The notes under the pieces are model-generated. The model saw nothing but the letters and a program-made list of their open reading frames with translations. It was not told the origin of the DNA and ran no database searches. The translations under genes were made by a program, and so were the position numbers. DNA of 13,646 bases from Flavobacterium sp. UBA807 (GTDB taxonomy: Bacteria > Bacteroidota > Bacteroidia > Flavobacteriales > Flavobacteriaceae): the NCBI GenBank assembly GCA_002296885.1, contig DBIH01000287.1, positions 1 to 13,646 on the forward strand, read 5' to 3'. Within the stretch, counting starts at the first letter, position 1. Every line of letters starts with the position of its first letter. This document shows positions 1 to 9,400 of this stretch, one piece after another.

Positions 1-252
1 TTTACCAAATCGGTTGCGTTGGAATTAGGTTCGAGAAATATCCGTTGCAACGCTATTGCACCAGGCTTTATTGAAACTGAAATGACTGCCAAATTAAACG
101 AAGATGTGGTGCAGGGCTGGAGAGATTCTATTCCTTTAAAACGCGGTGGAACTCCTGAAGATGTTGCCAATGCTTGTCTTTACTTTGCTTCAGATATGAG
201 TGCTTATGTTTCGGGACAAGTCTTGAATGTTGATGGCGGAATGCTTACTTAA
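1..252 (+). CDS. fabG: 3-oxoacyl-ACP reductase FabG (SDR family), C-terminal part
   Basis: The window opens inside this gene, and 83 codons plus a TAA stop are visible. FabG reduces 3-oxoacyl-ACP to 3-hydroxyacyl-ACP with NADPH in cytoplasmic fatty acid elongation. The visible part reads FTKSVALELG, just after where the catalytic YxxxK would lie. It continues with RCNAIAPGFIETEMT, the typical SDR PG-xxx-T cofactor loop, then PLKRGGTPEDVANACLYFAS and the C-terminal YVSGQVLNVDGGM that FabG proteins share. FabG is usually about 248 residues, so roughly two thirds is missing upstream. The reading frame is open from base 1, so any start inside the window would be artificial. The family is certain. 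Separating FabG from another SDR paralogue rests on the C-terminal motif and is fairly safe. Confidence 0.93.
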   Translation, partial: FTKSVALELGSRNIRCNAIAPGFIETEMTAKLNEDVVQGWRDSIPLKRGGTPEDVANACLYFASDMSAYVSGQVLNVDGGMLT

Positions 253-268
253 GATTATTATAAATTTT

Positions 269-401
269 AAATTATAAATTTTGAATTATTTGGGAGCTGA
301 TCCCGCTTTCCGCTATATCTTTTGCTTCGCAAAAGGATGCCGCTACAATCGGGGCTAAGTCATCCCATCATTAATAAAATCCAATTCAAAATTTAAAATT
401 C
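269..401. repeat. Intergenic hairpin repeat with flanking AT-rich inverted arms
   Basis: A GC-richer block at about 292-357 sits in an otherwise AT-only spacer. Its centre is a perfect 7-bp hairpin, CTTTTGC (319-325), loop TTC, GCAAAAG (329-335). Outside it, an imperfect inverted repeat (269-287 against 383-401, 17 of 19 positions matching) brackets the block. From memory, blocks containing 'CCCGCTTTCCGCT', a CTTTTG/CAAAAG hairpin and 'CGGGGCTA' recur between genes in many Flavobacterium genomes. That is recollection, not a search result. The architecture resembles a non-coding REP or MITE-like element. It lies between the fabG stop and the VWA gene and could also act as a transcript end, but it has no downstream T-tract like a normal terminator. 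Confidence 0.7.
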
Positions 402-420
402 AAAATTCAAAATAGAAATA

Positions 421-2448
421 ATGAACACCACAACAATCCTGTTATTACTTGTATCAATACTAATTGCTGCTGGTTTATCATTTTACCAATATCTGTATAA
501 AGTCAAAAGCAAATCGAATGTGAATTTGCTTTTGGCTTTTTTGCGTTTCATCTCCATTTTCGGATTGTTGCTTTTATTGATAAATCCAATTATCACAAGA
601 AAAACAGTTGAAACTGTAAAAACGCCATTGCCCATAGTTATTGACAATTCAGCTTCTGTAAAAGATTTAAAAGCTGATAAATCGGCGATGGAAGTTTTTC
701 AGAAGCTTTCTGAGAATAAAGATTTAGCCGATAAGTTTGATGTGCAAACGTATCAGTTTGATGCTGATTTTTTACCATCAGATACCATCGATTTCAAAGG
801 AAAACAGACTAACATTGATATTGTTGCCAAAAATTTAAAGAGCATCTACAAAAACCAGCATTATCCAACAGTTTTGATTTCTGACGGAAATCAGACATCG
901 GGTGAAGATTATGTTTTCGGATTTAATCCGGATAATAAAGTATATCCTTTAGTTGTTGGTGATACGATGACTTATCTGGATTTAAGGATTTCACAGTTGA
1001 ATGTCAATAAATATGCCTTTCACAAAAACAAGTTTCCGGTTGAAGTTTTCCTGAATTATGCCGGAAACAAAAGCATCAACGCCACTTTTAAAATCTCACA
1101 AGGCAATAGTGTTCTGAATGAGCAAACCGTAGCTTTTTCACCTTCCAAGAAATCAGCAACATTAAATGTTTTATTGCCAGCAGATAAAGCGGGATTACAG
1201 ATTTTAAGAGCTACCATTTCTTCAAAAGAACAGGAAAAGAATACATACAACAATATCAAAAATTTTGCTGTCGATGTTATTGATCAAAAGACAGAAGTCG
1301 CTTTGATTTCTTCATTACCGCATCCTGATTTAGGCGCTATAAAACGAAGCATCGAATCGAATGCTCAAAGAAAAGTAACCATACTCAAACCAAGTCAGGT
1401 TAATTCATTAAACAATTATAATGTACTGATATTATATCAGCCAAACGGAGAATTTAAAACTATTTTCGACCAAAACGAAAATGCAAAAATCAACACCTGG
1501 ATTATAACAGGAAACGATACCGATTTTGGTTTTTTAAATCAGAATCAAAATAACTATACATTCAAAATGAGCGGTCAGAAAGAAGATTATTTGGCTGCGT
1601 TTAACAATCAGTTCAATCTTTTTGCGTTAGATAATATTGGATTCGAACAGTTCCCACCATTGGAAAATCCATTTGGTGCCATTACGGCTTCAGGAAATAA
1701 TAATGTTTTATTATCTTCTACAATTCGAAATATTGCTACCAATCAACCCTTATTAGCTTTCACGGAAAATCAGGGTAGACGGACTGCCTTTTTGTTTGGA
1801 GAAAATATATGGAAATGGAGAGCCAACAGTTATGTGAATAAAAAGACTTTTGCAGATTTTGATATTTTTCTCGATAAAACCATACAATATCTGGCTTCAA
1901 ATAATGCCCGAAAGTCTTTGGTTGTAAATCACGAGCGTTTTTATAATTCGGGTGAAGGCATTGAAATTACGGCTCAATATTTCAATAAAAATTATGAGCT
2001 TGATGAAAAGGCAAGATTGACCATTTCGGTTACTAATACTAAAACGAAACAGGTTAAACATTATGATTTGCTTCGTACTTCAAATGCTTTCAAGGTTAAC
2101 CTTGATGGATTGTCTGCGGGAAATTATGCATTTACTGTAAAGGAATTGAATTCAAATTCAACCTATAGCAGTAGTTTTGAGGTATTGGATTTTGACATTG
2201 AAAAGCAATTTGTAAATCCGGATTGGAACAAACTGAACCAATTAGCAAATCAGACGAAAGGCAAAGCCTTCCTGCCAAATCAGGCTGATGAACTTATAAA
2301 ACAGCTACTGACTGATGACAGTTATAAAGCTATTCAAAAGACCTTAGTAAAAAAATCTCCTTTGATTGACTGGATTTGGTTGTTGGTTTTAATAGCAGTT
2401 TCTCTAACTGCTGAATGGTTTATCAGAAAATATAACGGTTTATTGTAA
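421..2448 (+). CDS. Membrane-anchored VWA-domain protein
   Basis: The protein has 675 residues. Two N-terminal hydrophobic helices (about 5-24 and 36-55) are followed by a domain with the metal-ion-dependent adhesion site signature DNSAS (D75, S77, S79) and a later ISDGNQTSG block (D155, T159). These are the DxSxS and TDG-like elements of von Willebrand factor A domains. A long extracytoplasmic region follows, with beta-rich segments and a stretch near residues 330-365 resembling the GATase1-like domains often fused to such proteins. A third helix (about 650-667) ends in EWFIRKYNGLL, a tail typical of Bacteroidota VWA membrane proteins related to the Bat (aerotolerance) group. Its partner and biochemical role are unknown. 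The ATG start follows an A-rich tract, as is usual here. No other bat gene is adjacent, so an aerotolerance role should not be assumed. Confidence 0.85.
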   Translation: MNTTTILLLLVSILIAAGLSFYQYLYKVKSKSNVNLLLAFLRFISIFGLLLLLINPIITRKTVETVKTPLPIVIDNSASVKDLKADKSAMEVFQKLSENKDLADKFDVQTYQFDADFLPSDTIDFKGKQTNIDIVAKNLKSIYKNQHYPTVLISDGNQTSGEDYVFGFNPDNKVYPLVVGDTMTYLDLRISQLNVNKYAFHKNKFPVEVFLNYAGNKSINATFKISQGNSVLNEQTVAFSPSKKSATLNVLLPADKAGLQILRATISSKEQEKNTYNNIKNFAVDVIDQKTEVALISSLPHPDLGAIKRSIESNAQRKVTILKPSQVNSLNNYNVLILYQPNGEFKTIFDQNENAKINTWIITGNDTDFGFLNQNQNNYTFKMSGQKEDYLAAFNNQFNLFALDNIGFEQFPPLENPFGAITASGNNNVLLSSTIRNIATNQPLLAFTENQGRRTAFLFGENIWKWRANSYVNKKTFADFDIFLDKTIQYLASNNARKSLVVNHERFYNSGEGIEITAQYFNKNYELDEKARLTISVTNTKTKQVKHYDLLRTSNAFKVNLDGLSAGNYAFTVKELNSNSTYSSSFEVLDFDIEKQFVNPDWNKLNQLANQTKGKAFLPNQADELIKQLLTDDSYKAIQKTLVKKSPLIDWIWLLVLIAVSLTAEWFIRKYNGLL

Positions 2449-2991
2449 TTAAAACTTAACGTACTTTTCAGTCAAAGTTTTATCTATACCTTTTGCCACA
2501 GCCTTTTTTGATTGTTTCCGAAGGATAAATTCAAAAATACTCATCCATCCCGGAAGATTACTTTCACTAATATTAAATAACCAGGCCAAGGCCAGTTTGT
2601 CTTTTGGAAAACCGTTTGATCTGCATAAACCGTCTTGAGCTAATCCGTAACCAATTTGCAACGATTGTTCAAATCCGCGGCTGGCAGGACGTAGTTCAAC
2701 TCTGAATTTACAAGGCTTACCACTTCTGTTACGGAAAAAATGAATCACATTTCTGTCGGCAGTTGCAGATTGATTTTCTTTAAGTGTGTGGATGGTCTTT
2801 CCTAATTTAATCTGAACTTCTCCTTCAACACAATTAAAAGATTCAGAATATGTTTTGTGATAGTGCGAACCGACACCACCACCATCAGCCAATTCAACCT
2901 CAACCAAAGTATATTCTCCATTTGTTTCATCACTTGTTTTTATGAAAGTGACATAATCTTTCTGAATAGGATTGTAAATTTTTCTTTCCAT
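2449..2991 (-). CDS. Cupin-domain protein, small (180 aa)
   Basis: This is a single-domain cupin. Motif 1 is visible as G41-S-H43-Y-H45, with E50 and the closing G57, which supplies the usual two His and one Glu metal ligands. Motif 2 is represented by R80-N-V-I-H84-F-F-R-N88, which supplies the third His. Residues about 25-105 form the barrel. The C-terminal 75 residues are mostly helical with basic stretches (LRKQSKKAVAKG). No signal peptide is present, so it is probably cytoplasmic and metal-binding. The substrate cannot be told; cupins range from sugar isomerases to dioxygenases and simple binding proteins. The gene is transcribed towards the VWA gene and the two stop codons abut exactly. 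The ATG is preceded by an A/T-rich leader without a Shine-Dalgarno site. Confidence 0.88.
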   Translation of the reverse strand: MERKIYNPIQKDYVTFIKTSDETNGEYTLVEVELADGGGVGSHYHKTYSESFNCVEGEVQIKLGKTIHTLKENQSATADRNVIHFFRNRSGKPCKFRVELRPASRGFEQSLQIGYGLAQDGLCRSNGFPKDKLALAWLFNISESNLPGWMSIFEFILRKQSKKAVAKGIDKTLTEKYVKF

Positions 2992-3076
2992 TAAAATTTG
3001 AATTTCCGGTATAAACGAAATTAACGAAAATTGAGTTTTAATTATTCCATTTTAAGCTAAAAAAATAGTTGTAAAT

Positions 3077-3110
3077 GAAGCTTAAAGAAAGAAAAAAGCT
3101 TCTTTTTTTT
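3077..3110 (+). terminator. Terminator-like hairpin upstream of the adhesin gene
   Basis: A perfect 7-bp stem, GAAGCTT (3077-3083) and AAGCTTC (3096-3102), with a 12-nt A-rich loop, runs straight into eight T residues (3103-3110). This is the form of a Rho-independent terminator reading on the plus strand. No plus-strand gene lies just upstream, because the neighbouring cupin gene is read the other way. It may stop stray or antisense transcription coming out of the cupin locus before it enters the adhesin gene, or it may be part of a long leader. The stem is short, so strength is uncertain. Confidence 0.55.
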
Positions 3111-3192
3111 CTGCTGTTCAACGAAATATCCTTACACTTTATCGAGGTTTTAAATTTAATAAACCCTTTAAAATCAATACTTAGCGAATTAA

Positions 3193-3234
3193 TTGTAGTT
3201 TTTTAGCCATCAAAAAAGAGCCAAAAAACTACAA
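3193..3234. repeat. 12-bp perfect inverted repeat upstream of the adhesin promoter
   Basis: The left arm TTGTAGTTTTTT (3193-3204) and right arm AAAAAACTACAA (3223-3234) are exact complements, separated by 18 nt. The arms end about 43 nt before the putative -33 box of the adhesin gene and about 100 nt before its ATG. The position suits an operator or activator site for a dimeric regulator. It could also form a cruciform or, if transcribed, an RNA hairpin. No T-tract follows, so it is not a plain terminator. The structure is seen directly; the regulatory role is inferred. Confidence 0.6.
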
Positions 3235-3276
3235 AATTTTGAAGTTTGTCCGATTTATCATTCGCACAACGATTTT

Positions 3277-3309
3277 TTTGTTTTTTTAAAATCTCGCTCG
3301 ATAATTTTA
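3277..3309 (+). promoter_or_regulatory. Candidate Bacteroidota promoter for the adhesin gene
   Basis: TTTG (3277-3280) is followed after 21 nt by TAATTTTA (3302-3309), close to the Bacteroidota consensus TTTG, about 19 nt, TAnnTTTG. Transcription would start near 3316 and leave a short leader of about 20 nt before the ATG at 3336. The spacing is 2 nt longer than usual and the last base of the -7 box is A instead of G. The same A variant occurs in the other three promoter candidates of this window. Confidence 0.45.
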
Positions 3310-3335
3310 GAATTCAATTAACACCTACACTTACT

Positions 3336-3446
3336 ATGAAAAAAATTACAATCAATTCGACAAGATCGAATGAAAGGTCTCATATTACTTTCATTCAATC
3401 GCTTTTATTTTTGTTAGTCTTATTTGGAGTTCAAAATTCCTTTGCT
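3336..3446 (+). other. Signal peptide of the adhesin
   Basis: It has 37 residues: a long polar, basic n-region (K2, K3, R10, R14), a hydrophobic core FIQSLLFLLVLFGV, and S-F-A at positions -3 to -1, followed by Q38. This fits Sec signal peptidase I processing, the first export step for T9SS cargo. No lipobox Cys is present. Confidence 0.85.
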
Positions 3447-6400
3447 CAAAAAACTTGGGACGGAGGAGCAGGAACCAGCAATTGGGGCGATGCTAACAAT
3501 TGGAATAACAACACATTACCTATATCTTCGGATAATGTAATCATTGGTAATGGTGTTACCGTTGTTTTGAATGTTGATGCAACCGTAGCATCATTAACCA
3601 TTGGAGGGGCTTCAAACAGTACATTTACAATAGGAAGCGGAAATCAAAATAGGACTTTTACGGTTAGCGGAACAGTAACGGTAAATTCAGGCGTAACATT
3701 AACTTCAACAGGAAATGGAGGAAACACTTTTAACATAGGAGGAAACCTAAGCAATGCCGGAACCTTTAGTGATAATGGTGGTGATATGAATGTCATTTTC
3801 AATGGTGGTTCTCAAACCATTAGTGGAGCCGGGACATTTACATTTACTGATTTCTTATTTTCGGCAGCCGGAACTAAAACAATCAATTCTAATATTACTG
3901 TAAATGGAAACTGGACCAATAATGGTGGAACAGTTGGGGGTATAGGAACGGTAACCCTGGCCGGAACATGTACAATAGGAGGTTCTTCAACTACAGCATT
4001 CCCTAATTTAACAACAACAGGAACAATCACTCAAGGAATCAATACTAGTGTGTCAGGGAATTTTAATAAAACAGCTGGAACTTATACCATAGGAGCTTCA
4101 ACAAGCAGTTACACTTTAGGTATTACAGGCAACTTTAGTAACAGTGGTGGTAATTTTAGAGTTTCCAGCGGAGCAAATAATTCTACTTTAAATGTTGGCG
4201 GGACTTATGGATTATCAAGCGGTACATTCATTTTGGAAAATAGTTCATCTGCTACCGGAGCAACAGTTAATGTTACTGGTGCTACAACAATTTCAGGAAG
4301 TGGTGTCATTATTATGGATAATGCAGGTTCATCTAATACATGTTCCTTCAATGCTGGTGATGTGACCTTTAACGGAACAGGAGGTAGCTCAAATGATGCT
4401 AACAGGACAAACTGTTCATTGGATTTTGGTTTGGGAACTACGGTTAACCATTCGCAATTTAGGATTTCAGGAAATTTTGTGCATAGCTCGACAAATGTTT
4501 TCTACACATCTTCTTCAACACAAGTAGGAGGCATTATTTTTAACAAGGTCGGAACTCAAACCTTAAGTTATAGCGGAACGAATTCGCAATACACTTCAAT
4601 GACTGTGAATACGGGCTCGACGCTTCAGTTGCTTACGAATTTAACTTTTGGTTCTTCGAGTGGTTTACCGGCAAGTACAGTTTTAGTTAATGGTACTTTG
4701 GATGCTCAAACCTTTATATTAGGTGGTGCAAGTACAGGAAGTGAAGTATTTAATTTGTCAGCAGGAGCTACATTAATCACTGCTAATACAAATGGGGTCT
4801 TTTCAACTACTGTTGGAACTATTTCAAACACGATGAGTCGTAATTTCGATGCTGGCGCAAACTATGTTTTTAATGGTGGTGCAAATCAAACTGCAAATTT
4901 TGGCAACACAACAATAAACAATTTAACAATTTCAAATACATCAGGCACAGTAACTTTAAATGCTGCAATTGTCGCAAGTAATGTTACAATTAGTTCCGGA
5001 AGTTCTTTAACTGCCGGAACATTCACACACCTGATTTCAGGAAACTGGACTAATAACGGAGGAACATTTGTACCAGGAACCGGAACAATATCGCTTAACG
5101 GAACTGCACAAACTATCGGAGGTTCATCATCTTCAATTAATTTCAACAACCTATTATTATCGGGAGGAACAAAATCATTTAATAAACAAGTTACTGTCGG
5201 AGGAAATCTTTCAATTGCATCAGGTGCTTTTGCAAACTTAGGGACATTGACTACACATACAGCTAACACATTAACCCTTGGAGGTTTTGGAACAGCTGCG
5301 GCTAAATTTGGAAGTACCAGTACATCAGCTACACCAACTGTTTATAAATCTGATACTTATTTTACATCGGGAACAACTGGTTATATTACGGTTAATACCG
5401 GAAGTTGTACAGCAGCGATTACTGTGGCTACGATTGCGTCAAATAATGCAAATACATCTTATGCTAAAAACGGAGATGTTATTACTGTAAGCTTTACCAC
5501 TTCGGAAACTCCGGGCGTTACACCTACAGCAACTATAAACGGTTCAGCAGCTACTGTTAGCGGAAGTGGTACTTCATACACTGCTTCTAAAACTGTAAGT
5601 GGCGATGCAAATGGTTTGGCTACTTTTTCTCTTTCATTCCAAAATGCTTTTGGTTGTTCAGCGACACGTACTACAGTTAGTAATAGTTCATCTGTTACTG
5701 TTGATACTGTTGCGCCGACAATTCCAACAGGAACAATAGCATCAAATAATGCTAACACTTCATTAGCTAAAGCTGGTAATGTTATTACTGTAAGTTTTAC
5801 GACTTCAGAGACTCCTGCTTCAACACCAACAGTTACTATAAGCGGTGGGACTGCTACTGTTAGCGGAAGTGGAACTTCTTATACAGCTACCAGAACAGTA
5901 CTTGCAGGTGATACCAATGGCATTGCTCCATTTTCAATCACAATCGTTGATGTGGCAGGAAATTCGGTATCACGAACTTCAACTACAAACAGTTCTTCAG
6001 TCACCGTAGATACTTCGGCACCAACAATTCCAACAGCTACAATTGCCTCTAACAATGCAACTACGACGCTTGCTAAAGCGGGTGATGTTATTACTGTAAG
6101 TTTTACTACATCAGAAACTCCGGCTTCCACACCAACAGCAACCATAAGCGGCGGATCAGCCACTGTTAGCGGAAGCGGGACTTCCTACACAGCTACCAGA
6201 ACAGTACTTGCAGGTGATACCAATGGTGCGGCTTCTTTCTCAATCAGTATTGCTGATGCCGCTGGGAATACAACATCAAGAACTACAACTACAGATAGTT
6301 CTTCTGTTACCATTGATACTGTTGCTCCAACTATTCCAACAGGAACGATAGCTTCAAATAATGCCACTACAACATTGGCTAAAGCAGGAGATACAATTAC

Positions 6401-9400
6401 CTTAACGTTCACAACATCTCAGACTCCGGCTTCTACGCCAACAGTGACCATAAATGGATTGTCAGCTACAGTTAGCGGAAGCGGAACTTCCTATACAGCA
6501 ACAAGAGTAGTACTTGCAGGTGATGTCAATGGAGTTGCTCCGTTTTTAATCTCAATTGCAGATGCTGCAGGAAATACTACAACAAGAAGTACTACAACAA
6601 ACAGTTCATCTGTTACGGTAGATACTTCAGCACCAATATTTACAGCGATTTCAATAGCATCTAATAACGCTAACACTTCATTGGCCAGAACCGGAAATAT
6701 AATTACGTTAAGTTTTACAACATCACAAACTCCATCAGCTACACCAACCGTAACAATAAATGGAGCTTCAGCTACAGTTAGCGGAAGTGGTACGTCATAT
6801 TCAGCTACGAGAACAGTTGCTGGTGGTGATACCAATGGAGTTGTACCGTTTTCAATCAGTATCAGGGATGCTGCCGGAAATACATCCACACAAACTACAA
6901 CTACTAATAGTTCGTCGGTGACAATTGATACAATTGCTCCAACAATCCCAACTGCTTCAATCGCATCTAATAATGTTAATTCAGCATCATTAGCTAAAGC
7001 AGGAGATGTTATTACGGTAAGTTTTACAACATCAGAAACACCTGCAGCTACGCCAACAGTTACAATAAGCGGTGGAACAGCTTCTGTTAGTGGAAGCGGT
7101 ACTTCTTATACAGCTACCAGAACGGTACTTGCAGGTGATACTAATGGTACTGCACCTTTCTCAATCAGTATAGCTGATGCGGCAGGAAATACCGCATCGA
7201 GAACTGCAACTACAGATAGTTCATCAGTAACTGTTGATACTATTGCTCCAACTATTCCAACAGCTTCGATTGCATCAGATAATGCAAATTCGGCATCGTT
7301 GGCTAAAGCAGGTGATATTATTACGGTTAGTTTTACAACGTCAGAAACACCTGTGTCTACACCTATAGTAACTATAAGTGGTGGTTCAGCCTCTGTTAGC
7401 GGAAGTGGAACTTCATACATAGCTACAAGGACAGTACTTGCTGGTGATAGTAATGGTGTTGCACCATTCTCAATCAGTATTGTCGATGCTGCAGGAAATA
7501 GTGTTTCAAGAACTGCAACTACCAATAGTTCATCTGTTACTGTTGATACTTTGACACCAACTTTCACTTCTATTTCTATTGCATCAAGTAATGCAAATGT
7601 TTCAGTTGCCGGAACAGGTGATGTTATTACTTTAAGCTTTACAACTTCAGAAACTATTCCTGTTACCCCCGCTGTGATTATCGATGGTTCGCCTGCTTCT
7701 GTCAGCGGAAGCGGAACTTCGTGGTCAGCTACAAAAACAGTAACAAATTGTTCGGGTAATGTTGTAACATTCTCAATTAACCTAAGCGACACAGCGGGAA
7801 ATAATGCTTCAAGCACTACAACCACTGATGCTTCACAAGTTACTATAAATCCGACACCATCAGCAACGATTGTTGCCAATGGTGGAACAATTTGCTCAGG
7901 GTCTAATGCTGTATTCACTGTCAATGGATCAAACGGAGCCACTTTGAATTATACCATAACCGGTCAGGTCGGAACACAACAATTGGCTTTGACCGGAGTT
8001 AATCAAATTTTAACTGCAGTTAACGCTACTTCTGATGTTACTTTGACTTTAACAAGTGTGGTTAATGCTAATTGTAGCAGTTCAACTTTTGCAACAGTTA
8101 GTTCAACTGTTATAGTAAAAACACTTCCAATCGTATCTGCTTCAGATGTTAGTGGCTGTTCGGGTAGTTCAATAGCATTATCTGGTTCAGGAACACCAAC
8201 AGGAGGTTCAGGCAGTTTTAGTGTCGCTAATCCATATATTGGAAGTTCAAGCACTACCTACACTTATACCTATACAGCTCCAAATGGCTGTACAGTTACA
8301 AGTGCACCAGCTAATATTACTATCACACCTCAGCCATTATGGTACTTGGATGCGGATAATGATAATTATTATACAGGTTCGCCAGTACCATCATGTACTT
8401 CTCCTGGAGCTGGTTATACTACTGCAACATTATTAGGTGGTGGAGATTGTTTAGATAATAATCCGGCTATAAATCCGGGTGCGACTGATATATGCTACAA
8501 TAATATTGATGAGAATTGTAACGGAATTAAATCTGATGGTTGTGCGCCAGTAGTAGTAAATATGACAGCATCATATCACAATACTACATTACCATCATTC
8601 TCAACTGCAATACCGGCTGTAGCATATACTTACCCTGGAACAACAAACATTAAGTATCGTTATTCAATTACGAATGTTACCACAGGTATAACAGCTGCTG
8701 ACATTATACAAACGTCACGTTATATAACTATCCCGGCATCACTTCATTTGTACAATGCTACGTATACTATTAAAGTTTCGGCGGTTATTAATGATGAAAT
8801 AGTAGCTTTTGCAGGAAATACGATTACTTTATTTAGTCCTACAGTTGACAGAGTTACCTTAAGCCCATCAAGTTGTGGATCTACATTGGGAGCATTAACA
8901 TCTACAATTTCGGCTAATTCAGGCTTGCATGCTACATCTTATTCTTTCCGTATTCGTTTGAATGATAGTAATCCAAATCCAACTTATGGTTACTCATCGT
9001 CATCAAGCCGCTTTGTAGGAGCTAATACATTTACTGGTTTCCCATTGTCATATAGTACAAGTTATAAAATAGCGGTACAATATACATCTATAGATCCTGT
9101 GACCAACGCTCCTGTTGAATCGGGCTATGGCGCAGAGTGTACAATTAATACACCATCTATTCCGTTGATAGGGTTAGCTTCACCAACTCAAGGAACTCAG
9201 GTTGCAGCAATGAATGCAGGCATTACGGCCACTTCTGCACCATATGCGGTTTCATATCAATTCCGTATACGATTGACAAATGATAATGGATATTCTCCAA
9301 CATATTATTATTCAGCGCCAAATGCAAGCCGTTTCTCTTCACTTACTGCATTCCAGGGAATTACCTGGTCTTATAATACACATTATTCGATATCGGTACA

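Noticed and set aside
421..2448. Calling the VWA protein BatA or BatB
   Set aside because: It has a different size and C-terminal layout, and no batA-E or moxR neighbours are in the window.
3246..3335. Upstream in-frame TTG start for the adhesin giving 30 extra residues
   Set aside because: The extension would bury the signal peptide behind a non-signal sequence and would overlap the promoter candidate. The ATG at 3336 gives a normal Sec signal.
5430..7850. Possible CRISPR or satellite array
   Set aside because: Units are about 306 bp, fully in frame and code for Ig-like domains. Repeats of 23-50 bp with unique spacers are not present.
7106..7942. Long minus-strand open frame of 278 codons across the Ig repeats, and similar shorter ones at 4886-5269, 5459-5758, 5879-6163, 6185-6412 and 6491-6889
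   Set aside because: They recur in step with the tandem repeats in the same antisense frame and are rich in Val/Ala/Leu as the mirror of Thr/Ser/Ala codons. They are by-products of low-complexity coding sequence, with no independent start signals or domain motifs.
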